In this document: piece by piece, positions 1 through 4,724 of the stretch
Position numbering within the stretch: the first letter of the stretch is position 1
Layout: the number at the start of each line of letters is the position of its first letter
Origin: an uncultured Pirellulaceae bacterium
GTDB lineage: Bacteria > Planctomycetota > Planctomycetia > Pirellulales > Pirellulaceae
Length of the DNA: 5,914 nt
NCBI GenBank assembly: GCA_934255105.1
Contig: CAKQNH010000343.1
Location: forward strand, 1-5,914
Direction: 5' to 3'
The notes under the pieces: generated by a model
Database searches by the model: none
Seen by the model: only the letters and a program-made list of their open reading frames with translations
What the model was told of the DNA's origin: nothing
Made by a program: the position numbers and the translations under genes

Positions 1-1
1 A

Positions 2-1102
2 ATGTCAGCCGGTCGAATCTCGTTCGAACGAGTGGCAGCCGCGTTTGAGAGTGCGACAGCGGCCGGCGGCAAATTCCACGGGATGATGGACAAGATCGCC
101 GAAACTTCTGCCGGATCACTTGCGAGAGTTGGGGCTGAGTGGTCGATTTTCCTTGACAAATTCGGCGAGAAAATCTCACCACTTACCAAAGAGTTTTCTA
201 AGAATTCGGCTAACGCATTATCTGAGTTGTCCACTGTCTTTTCACAGTTTGACGATCAGATTGCAAGACGCATGGATGCTGCAAAGAAAGCTGGCGACAA
301 AAGCAATTTCGCTTCCGGCGGGCTTATTGGCATGATGTACGGCGGCGCGCTCAACTTGGTTGGAATGCAATCCGACCTATCTGAAGCTGCCGCACTCAAC
401 AATAAGCTGGACGAACAGCTTGCAAAGTTCCAAGAGAAGAATAAGAAGTTTGCACAGATGAAGGAGGGGCCCAAAGATTGGGTAGCACCGGCAGCAACGA
501 AGGCCGGCCAAGATGCAATCTACAAACTCAAAGTGGAGCTGGGGTTGATTGACAAGATCGCAGACCGCCGCAAACGGTTGATGGCCGATGGGTTGAATTC
601 GATCGAGGTGCAACGAGTCATCGCGATGGAGCGACAGCTTACCCTGATTGAAAAGCAAAAGCAGGCACAAGAGAAACTGCGAGATACCCGGCGCGATGAG
701 ATGGAGAAAATGCAATCTCGCGGCCGCGATCTAATGAAGTCGCTACAGTCGCCTATGGAAACCTACCGCGCCGAGTTGGCCGACCTACTGCTGTTGCGCC
801 GTAGTGGCGCGATTGACGATCGGACTATGGCTGCCGGCGCTAATGCAGCCGCTGGTAAGTTACCCGCCAGCCAATCGAAGCCACGCGCCGAGCTGGCCCA
901 GTCCATGAGGGCCGGAAGTGAGGATGCGTATCGGTTCTACGCTGAGACGCAAGCACGCTTGGCGGCCCAACGACAATCAAAGAACAGTCCAGAAATGCAG
1001 CAGGTTAAGGCAATGAATGACCTGGCTGCACTCTCTCGCGAGGGCAATCGCGTTCTCTATGCGATTCGCGACGGTTTGCCGGTAATGGGGAGCGACAGCT
1101 AG
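2..1102 (+). CDS. Phage tail tape measure-like protein, C-terminal part (5' end outside window)
   Basis: The frame is open from the first bases of the window to a TAG at 1100-1102. The ATG at base 2 is probably internal, because tape measure proteins are normally many hundreds of residues long and this 366-residue piece starts in the middle of a recognisable segment. Residues 5-50 match the usual pattern I-S-F-x-x-V-x-x-A-F followed by GGKFHGMM and a Gly/Leu-rich stretch ending in E-W. Residues 100-125 include a Gly/Met-rich patch (GGLIGMMYGGALNLVG). The rest is charged, helical and coiled-coil-like, rich in K, Q and E (about 175-250). The family sets tail length and helps DNA ejection during phage assembly. 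No Shine-Dalgarno can be judged at the edge. No other tail gene is visible, so this may be the end of a tail cluster or a fragment. The identification is from pattern recognition. Confidence 0.72.
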   Translation: MSAGRISFERVAAAFESATAAGGKFHGMMDKIAETSAGSLARVGAEWSIFLDKFGEKISPLTKEFSKNSANALSELSTVFSQFDDQIARRMDAAKKAGDKSNFASGGLIGMMYGGALNLVGMQSDLSEAAALNNKLDEQLAKFQEKNKKFAQMKEGPKDWVAPAATKAGQDAIYKLKVELGLIDKIADRRKRLMADGLNSIEVQRVIAMERQLTLIEKQKQAQEKLRDTRRDEMEKMQSRGRDLMKSLQSPMETYRAELADLLLLRRSGAIDDRTMAAGANAAAGKLPASQSKPRAELAQSMRAGSEDAYRFYAETQARLAAQRQSKNSPEMQQVKAMNDLAALSREGNRVLYAIRDGLPVMGSDS

Positions 1103-1229
1103 CATTGGTAGCCGGCTGGGAAAAAGTTCGCCCGCCAATTAATCCCCTATTGCGTCTCACCCCCGCGATGCGGTAGGCTAGCCAGCCTCAAACCAAAGCC
1201 AATTTATCTTGCAAGTTCAATCTTGCACC

Positions 1230-1340
1230 CGAAAGCCCCGTAGCTTGTGTCGGTATCGAAGCTTATCCACGTAGGTGGCTGGCAACGACCGCAAGGCAGT
1301 CTGTAATTGGCCTGCCTGAGAACGAGTTGCGGGGCTTTTG
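1230..1340 (+). ncRNA. Candidate structured RNA element or long-stem inverted repeat
   Basis: Bases 1230-1248 pair without a bulge with 1322-1340: 15 Watson-Crick pairs and 4 G-U pairs (1231/1339, 1241/1329, 1243/1327, 1246/1324). The core is AAAGCCCCG against CGGGGCTTT. Inside are two smaller hairpins: CCAC/GTGG with loop GTAG (1267-1278) and AGGCAG/CTGCCT (1294-1299 with 1312-1317). On the opposite strand each of the four wobbles becomes an A-C mismatch, so the fold favours a plus-strand transcript. The 3' side ends in GGGGCTTTT, which could also terminate transcription arriving from the tail gene. I recognise no known RNA family. It could instead be the footprint of a small palindromic mobile element. 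Confidence 0.4.
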
Positions 1341-1417
1341 CGTAGGAGCACTGCCCATGTGCTATTTCTGTTCCCCGGGTGACCTAAGGTGTCACGCTGG
1401 CGAGTTTATTTCCCAAC

Positions 1418-1423
1418 GAGGGA
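1418..1423 (+). promoter_or_regulatory. Ribosome binding site deciding the HEPN-like gene start
   Basis: GAGGGA lies five bases before the ATG at 1429. The upstream in-frame ATGs at 1327 and 1357 have no comparable site, and the residues they would add (many Cys and Gly) do not resemble the rest of the protein. The ATG at 1429 is therefore preferred. Confidence 0.65.
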
Positions 1424-1428
1424 ATACT

Positions 1429-1947
1429 ATGCCAAGCATCATTTATGACAGCTTCGACCAAAAGACTATTGAGGTGCTCGAGCACTTCGCTGAAGTTGAG
1501 GATAGCGACCCTCGGCTGATATTGATTCTGGGTTACGCCAGAATCCATACAGCAATTCGCGACTTGATTGACCAGCACATAGCCCGGCAGACCAATGGGC
1601 GAAAGCCAAATCTATTCAAGACGCAGATATCATCACTTCGCCGCGCCGGCGTATTTGATGCTGGCTACTATGAGTTCCTGAGACTCTACGCGAGGGTGCG
1701 AAACGGGATCGCGCACCACGTCACGACCAGCACAGCTTTGACACGGGAACCGTATCTGTCCGACGTGCTGCGGCTGCACGAGCTGTCCTCTGCCTCGCAT
1801 GTGTGGCTCGAGTCGGTTCCGCCTTCTGAGGACTTGCGGCGCAGTGTGTTTGCACTGGCTATCGCTGGCTGCCTGGCTATCGAGCTGGATTTTGCTGGCG
1901 AGCGTAAGGGGTTCGATTCACTGAGTAGGAGGCTGAACCATGGGTAG
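1429..1947 (+). CDS. HEPN/MtlR-like protein with R-x4-H motif, coupled to an integrase
   Basis: This is a 172-residue, all-helical protein. Residues 29-50 (RLILILGYARIHTAIRDLI) and 62-97 (LFKTQISSLRRAGVF, YYEFLRLYARVRNGIAHH) follow the order seen in HEPN and MtlR-type proteins: an N-terminal helix pair, an S/T-x-x-I-x-x-L-x-x-x-G segment, then a helix ending in R-N-x-x-A-H. R91 and H96 form an R-x4-H motif, as in the RNase site of many HEPN proteins. A later hydrophobic helix (139-153) is too short and polar-flanked for a clear membrane segment. The stop codon overlaps the integrase start by 8 bases, so the two are probably translated together. Known HEPN proteins act as RNases in toxin-antitoxin and defence systems, or as non-catalytic partners. 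No MNT antitoxin is next to it. A regulatory role for the integrase is only inference. Confidence 0.68.
   Translation: MPSIIYDSFDQKTIEVLEHFAEVEDSDPRLILILGYARIHTAIRDLIDQHIARQTNGRKPNLFKTQISSLRRAGVFDAGYYEFLRLYARVRNGIAHHVTTSTALTREPYLSDVLRLHELSSASHVWLESVPPSEDLRRSVFALAIAGCLAIELDFAGERKGFDSLSRRLNHG
1927..1932 (+). promoter_or_regulatory. Strong ribosome binding site for the integrase inside the HEPN-like gene
   Basis: AGGAGG sits seven bases before the ATG at 1940, within the last codons of the upstream gene. The perfect site, together with the 8-base overlap of reading frames, points to translational coupling and fixes the integrase start. Confidence 0.85.
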
Positions 1948-2950
1948 GCACACTGTAACTGAGTCTGAATTCTATAAGACGCTGAGCAGCTATCATCAGC
2001 GTGGATTGCACTTGTTCTCTCAATGGCTGGGGAAGGCGGCAGTCCTAGAAGATGTAACGCCGGCGAATCTAGCGAGATTCCAGGAAAGCTTCTTTTATTC
2101 AACACTTCATCCGAGGAGCGCATACAACGCTTGTTGTGCGTTGCGATCAATTGGCGGATTTAATAAAAAGCAACCTGAGTACGAGTCTGAGTTCTACAAG
2201 ACACTGAGCAACTACCAACGGCGTGGAGTAGTTCTGTTCTCGCGATGGCTAGGGAGGCACGTAACCTTGGAGGATATAACGCCGGCGAACCTAGCGAGTT
2301 TCAAGCAGAGCCAGTTTTACTCCACGCTGAAGCCGAAAGCCGGTTACAAGGCTTGCAGCGCGTTGCGGTCACTTGGAGGCTTTAACAAAAAACGGCGTGT
2401 CGTTGGGTTCAGAGAGAAGCACGAGGAACCACCGGCCTACGACCCCGGTACGGACCTCTGCGAGGAACACAACGGAGAAATCACGCTTAGGCACTTCTTT
2501 TTCAAGCATTACAAGCCTAAGCGGTTGCTAGGCAAGTCGCTTTGCACTACCCGGCTTTACGAAGTAACGTTCCGCAAGTTTTCGCGGTTCATGGGCCGCC
2601 CGGCGCTACTGTCAGATCTGAACGATGACGCTGTGTCTGGTTATTTGGCGTCGGAGGCTGATCGCAATTCGATGAGCACAGTTGCCAAGGAGTTCTGTAA
2701 TCTCATGGCTATCTGGCGTTTTGCTGTAAGGAGGCAGTTTCTAACGACATGGCCCGAACTAGCTAAGCCAGATCCGTCCCAAGCTATCCCCGACGCTTGG
2801 ACTCGCGAAGAATTGACGCGTCTGTTTAAAGCAATCAGTGAGCTGAGAGGCGACTACAACGGCATCCCCGAGAGCCTATGGTGGGAAGTTCTTGTGCGAA
2901 CCATTCTGGATACTGGCGAACGCATCGGCGCGTTACTTCAAACCCGATGA
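1940..2950 (+). CDS. Tyrosine recombinase (integrase), N-terminal and first catalytic part; frameshifted
   Basis: This 336-residue frame starts at a strong ribosome site and stops early at TGA 2948-2950. Residues 8-81 and 82-155 are two tandem copies of one 74-residue unit. Residues 182-265 are a typical core-binding domain (HYKP near 190, FSRFMGR 214-220, a W-R-F-A-x-R helix near 259-264). The catalytic domain then begins, with the first catalytic arginine at R328 in DTGERIGALL. The rest of the domain continues one base over, in the frame read from about 2940 to 3320. Tyrosine recombinases cut and rejoin DNA at attachment sites through a 3'-phosphotyrosine intermediate. The full protein would be about 460 residues. 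As written it lacks the nucleophile and should be inactive unless the ribosome shifts frame. It probably belongs to the phage-like element on the left. Confidence 0.85.
   Translation: MGRHTVTESEFYKTLSSYHQRGLHLFSQWLGKAAVLEDVTPANLARFQESFFYSTLHPRSAYNACCALRSIGGFNKKQPEYESEFYKTLSNYQRRGVVLFSRWLGRHVTLEDITPANLASFKQSQFYSTLKPKAGYKACSALRSLGGFNKKRRVVGFREKHEEPPAYDPGTDLCEEHNGEITLRHFFFKHYKPKRLLGKSLCTTRLYEVTFRKFSRFMGRPALLSDLNDDAVSGYLASEADRNSMSTVAKEFCNLMAIWRFAVRRQFLTTWPELAKPDPSQAIPDAWTREELTRLFKAISELRGDYNGIPESLWWEVLVRTILDTGERIGALLQTR
1961..2404 (+). repeat. Tandem duplication of a 222-bp coding unit within the integrase
   Basis: Unit 1 is 1961-2182 and unit 2 is 2183-2404, offset by exactly 222 bases (74 codons). 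By my count, 48 of the first 70 residue positions are identical. They share ESEFYKTLS, LFS-x-WLG, LED-x-TPANLA, S-x-FYSTL and GGFNKK. Many codons for identical residues differ at the third base (GAATTCTAT against GAGTTCTAC, for example). The duplication is therefore old and appears kept for its protein sequence. The pattern resembles the core-binding domain that follows it. Confidence 0.93.
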
Positions 2951-3320
2951 ATGGTTGACGGTGCCAGCAACCAGCCGCAAGGGCAAGCAGAGCGGCAAGG
3001 TTTTTAAGCTCAGCGAAAAAACGCAGGAAATGCTGCAGCGAATGCGGGGCTTGAGTCAAGAACCGCTGATATTCCCATGGTGGGAGGGCTACAACTACAT
3101 CTGGGAAAAGTTCGGCAAGATTCTAGATGATGCTGGCTTACCATCCGACCGACGCAGCAAGTTTCACAAGATCCGGCGAACCGTAGCCACCTACTACGAA
3201 GCTGCAGGAGGCAACGCGACCGTGCTACTTGGGCACAGTAGCCGCAAGATCACCGAGGCCTACATCGACCAGCGTTTCGTCAAGACGCCGCAACCGTGCG
3301 ACTTGATCGAGCCCTATTGA
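2892..3320 (+). CDS. Tyrosine recombinase catalytic part, in the shifted frame after about 2939
   Basis: This frame continues the integrase. Relevant sequence starts near base 2940 (KPDEWLTVPA); the ATG at 2892 and the residues before 2940 only overlap the upstream frame and are not integrase-like. Counting from 2892, visible landmarks are the beta-hairpin lysine region SRKGK (28-32), FHKIRR with catalytic H92 and R95, LLGHSS with H115, and the nucleophile Y124 in EAYID. FPWWEGYNYIWEKF (61-74) and DDAGLP (79-84) are typical spacer segments of this family. The protein ends at TGA 3318-3320, a normal distance after the tyrosine. Compared with relatives I remember, the stretch between GALL and EWLTV looks about eight residues short, so one deletion of 3n+2 bases could explain both the frame change and the gap. 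No ribosome site supports separate translation. Confidence 0.82.
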   Translation: MCEPFWILANASARYFKPDEWLTVPATSRKGKQSGKVFKLSEKTQEMLQRMRGLSQEPLIFPWWEGYNYIWEKFGKILDDAGLPSDRRSKFHKIRRTVATYYEAAGGNATVLLGHSSRKITEAYIDQRFVKTPQPCDLIEPY

Positions 3321-3332
3321 TTCTCTCTCCCA

Positions 3333-3355
3333 GTGGCGGGAGGTTCCGCCGCTTT
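3333..3355 (+). terminator. Weak terminator-like hairpin after the integrase
   Basis: GTGGCGG (3333-3339) pairs with CCGCCGC (3346-3352), 7 bp with one G-U pair and a 6-base loop, followed by only three T. The T tract is short, so it may be an attenuator or simply a stable hairpin between the integrase and the next gene. Confidence 0.35.
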
Positions 3356-3396
3356 CACCACGCACGAAGCACCCCACGTTCCCTAAGGAGTTTCCC

Positions 3397-3900
3397 ATGC
3401 TTCGAAGAAATGCAATCCTGCTAGCCTGCTCAGCCATTCCCACGGCCTGCCTGCCTGCAGCGTATCGACCCCCGGTTGTCTCCACGGAAGAAGACGACGA
3501 CGACGACGACGACGATCGAGAACAACAGGAAGTAGACGGCCTGGCCAAGACGCTGGCGAGCTCGAGGTTTGCCGCGCTCAAGGAATCTCACCCCGATGAC
3601 TGGCAGTCGCTTTCCTATGTGGCAGACGCACGAGTCCGCGAGGATCTGACCGCGATCTACTGCGTGACCAGCGACCCGAAGTTGATCGACTTGTGGGCCG
3701 CCCGAGTTGAACGCGCGATGTCGTCACCCGGCAAGCTGCGAGTTCATGCCGTTGGGCTGGCTGGCTCACTTGGCCGGGGCCCCGATGCGGTCTACCACGT
3801 TGTGACCCTGCTAATCTGCAATCGTGAGAGCGTGGAGCTTGAGCGAGTAGCGTTCCTGGACCTGAAGGCCAAGTATCCCGAGCCGGCTGGCAGCCGCTGA
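3397..3900 (+). CDS. Small probably exported hypothetical protein with an eight-aspartate run
   Basis: I do not recognise this 167-residue protein. The start is supported by AAGGAG (3385-3390) six bases before ATG. Residues 1-22 look like a short signal peptide: basic LRRN, then a hydrophobic run AILLACSAIPTACLPAA. Cysteines at 11 and 18 make a lipoprotein conceivable, but neither fits a lipobox well (LLAC comes too early, PTAC has Pro at -3), so cleavage by signal peptidase I near LPAA is as likely. Residues 31-46 are strongly acidic (two Glu, then eight Asp). The rest is mixed helix and strand, with a Gly-rich GLAGSLGRG near 123-131. It lies 76 bases after the integrase and is followed directly by a strong terminator, which makes it the last gene of that transcript and a likely cargo gene. 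Confidence 0.7.
   Translation: MLRRNAILLACSAIPTACLPAAYRPPVVSTEEDDDDDDDDREQQEVDGLAKTLASSRFAALKESHPDDWQSLSYVADARVREDLTAIYCVTSDPKLIDLWAARVERAMSSPGKLRVHAVGLAGSLGRGPDAVYHVVTLLICNRESVELERVAFLDLKAKYPEPAGSR
3493..3516 (+). repeat. GAC trinucleotide run encoding aspartates
   Basis: Seven GAC codons in a row plus a GAT encode eight aspartates. Such a run can change length in whole codons by replication slippage without breaking the frame. Confidence 0.95.
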
Positions 3901-3933
3901 AGCTGAGGCCGACAGCACGACCGCCGACAGTAG

Positions 3934-3962
3934 AGCCCCCTGTTAATCGCAGGGGGCTTTTT
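3934..3962 (+). terminator. Intrinsic (Rho-independent) terminator
   Basis: AGCCCCCTG (3934-3942) pairs perfectly with CAGGGGGCT (3950-3958), 9 bp with a 7-base loop TTAATCG, followed by five T (3958-3962). It ends the transcript of the exported protein, and probably the HEPN-integrase operon, 33 bases after the stop codon. Confidence 0.95.
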
Positions 3963-4001
3963 CGTGGGGTTATTCGGTAGAGAACCGAGGATGAGCGGTC
4001 G

Positions 4002-4047
4002 CGATAAACGACGATTTACCGATAAATACCGAACTACTGCGATTTAC
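4002..4047 (+). repeat. Short AT-rich direct repeats next to the att site
   Basis: CGATAAA occurs at 4002-4008 and 4020-4026, and CGATTTAC at 4012-4019 and 4040-4047. Repeats of this size beside an attachment site are often arm-type sites for an integrase or accessory factor. Here that is inference from position only. The stretch 3963-4140 otherwise contains no gene that I can see. Confidence 0.45.
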
Positions 4048-4056
4048 TGCCAATGA

Positions 4057-4085
4057 TTGCAATAATCGTTGCACTGTGCTAGCAT
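4057..4085 (+). promoter_or_regulatory. Possible sigma70-type promoter reading into the tRNA half
   Basis: TTGCAA (4057-4062) and TAGCAT (4080-4085) are 17 bases apart, with four or five matches each to the consensus hexamers. Transcription would start near 4092 and enter the tRNA half at 4141. It may be chance in an AT-rich stretch, or a leftover of the promoter layout around the att site. Confidence 0.28.
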
Positions 4086-4140
4086 AGGAAACGTTGGTTT
4101 AGTGGTGTTTTACAGCAATGTAGCCTGCTGAAAAGTTGCT

Positions 4141-4182
4141 CTTCGGAACCGAGGGTTATAGGTTCGAATCCTATCGGGCGTA
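4141..4182 (+). tRNA. tRNA-Arg (anticodon TCG) 3' half; probable attachment site
   Basis: The segment starts with the anticodon loop CTTCGGA (anticodon TCG, 4143-4145), then the 3' anticodon stem ACCGA (4148-4152), variable loop GGGTT, T stem ATAGG/CCTAT around loop TTCGAAT (4158-4174), acceptor strand CGGGCGT (4175-4181) and discriminator A (4182). No CCA is encoded. The needed 5' parts (acceptor CGCCCG, D arm, anticodon stem TCGGT) are absent from the bases before 4141; TTGCT stands where TCGGT should be. It is therefore not a working tRNA. A tRNA cut exactly at the anticodon loop is the classical product of integrase-mediated insertion. The 3' half is either the displaced chromosomal copy or the copy carried by an element. 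Confidence 0.85.
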
Positions 4183-4196
4183 TTTGTTTTCTGTCA

Positions 4197-4221
4197 TGGC
4201 ATAGTGTGTCATGCGATGCCA
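4197..4221. repeat. Small inverted repeat just outside the tRNA half
   Basis: TGGCAT (4197-4202) and ATGCCA (4216-4221) form a 6-bp dyad 15 bases downstream of the tRNA 3' end, within the antisense tail of the second integrase. A direct repeat GTCAT overlaps it (about 4193 and 4208). It could be an integrase or excisionase contact site, or chance. Confidence 0.25.
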
Positions 4222-4724
4222 AGTCCATACTATCTAAGGACTTATGGCTTTTATCGTTAGCTGCCGAACCGACTGGCATTTTGTCGTCTTCTGACACAAA
4301 CTGCCCATCTATGCCATCCTCAGCCACCAATGTGCTGCTGTGGCGCTGCTGAGCTTGCTCAGGGTCTTCGGTTTCTGTTGCTTCCGGTGGCGTTGGTAAG
4401 GCTGCCGCAGCCATGGAATCCGCGCTGGCCACCAGGATGGAGGCGCGAAAACTCGGAAGCTTCGCAACGGCCGCCACCTTCTCATCGAGGTCGGTATGAG
4501 TGTAGATGTTCATCGTCAGCCGAATGTCACTATGCCGTGCCATCGTCTGAGCTACCTTCGGTGATACGTTGGCCCGTGAAAGACTGGTGATGAAGGTGTG
4601 ACGGTTCGCATGGAAATCGGCGAACAGCCCCGCCGCGTTCTCGTAGGTCAGGTAGTCACTCGCTTCGCGTCGCTCACGCTAATTTGTTTTAGTAACCTAG
4701 TAATTAACAACAGCACGCAAACGG

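Larger units (their letters stand above)
1103..1428. other. Gene-poor spacer of 326 bases with structured segment
   Basis: I see no convincing gene here. The part before 1210 holds two short palindromes (AGCCGGCT at about 1110-1117 and GGCTAGCC at about 1177-1184). A perfect 6-bp hairpin follows (TGCAAG, loop TTCAAT, CTTGCA) at 1210-1227, and then the larger fold at 1230-1340. Between 1341 and 1428 are two small dyads: AGCAC...GTGCT (1347-1363) and GTGAC...GTCAC (1379-1395). They lie where a promoter or operator for the downstream HEPN-integrase operon would be expected. I could not place a convincing -35/-10 pair. Confidence 0.6.
4079..4678 (-). pseudogene. Second tyrosine recombinase, C-terminal remnant running antisense through the tRNA half
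   Basis: Read on the minus strand, the frame opens just after a TAG at 4681-4679 and ends at 4079. It begins ERREASDYLTYENAAGLF, then ADFHANRHTFIT with catalytic His (codon 4612-4610) and Arg (4603-4601), VAQTMARHSD with the third catalytic His, and NIYTHTDL with the nucleophile Tyr (codon 4504-4502). The core-binding domain and first catalytic arginine are missing, so about the first two thirds are lost and there is no real start codon. An ATG at 4543 is internal. After KLP the frame continues as a long polar tail and crosses the tRNA half on the opposite strand, giving IGFEPITLGSEE, the antisense reading of a T loop and anticodon region. That arrangement is common where an element's integrase gene lies against its tRNA target. 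Confidence 0.85.

Noticed and set aside
377..715. Minus-strand 112-codon frame inside the tail gene
   Set aside because: The composition is Leu/His/Cys-rich, as expected of the reverse complement of helical coding sequence. The plus-strand frame has clear tape measure features.
1210..1227. TGCAAG-TTCAAT-CTTGCA hairpin resembling a tRNA T arm before the folded element
   Set aside because: The loop has six bases, not seven, C61 of a T loop is missing, and no acceptor or anticodon arms lie at the right distances. It is a plain hairpin.
1230..1340. Integron attC recombination site
   Set aside because: The length and the imperfect inverted repeat would suit, but the outer ends lack the R-Y-Y-Y-A-A-C and G-T-T-R-R-R-Y core boxes, and no integron integrase is present.
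1429..2000. CRISPR array or a HEPN-MNT toxin-antitoxin pair around the HEPN-like gene
   Set aside because: No regularly spaced repeats occur anywhere in the window, and no nucleotidyltransferase-type small gene lies beside the HEPN-like gene.
3225..3581. Minus-strand 118-codon reading frame rich in serine, opposite the aspartate run
   Set aside because: It is the antisense shadow of the end of the integrase and of the GAC repeats (read as serine codons), and it spans an intergenic region. It has no ribosome site.
4100..4182. Complete long-variable-arm tRNA (Leu, Ser or Tyr) using CTGAAAA near 4128 as anticodon loop
   Set aside because: The flanking bases do not form an anticodon stem, and no 5' acceptor strand matches CGGGCGT. 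The ordinary tRNA-Arg(TCG) reading fits every position from 4141 onward.
4330..4590. Plus-strand 86-codon frame opposite the second integrase
   Set aside because: The minus strand carries the integrase catalytic motifs in the correct order. The plus-strand frame is a Pro/Arg/Trp-rich shadow.
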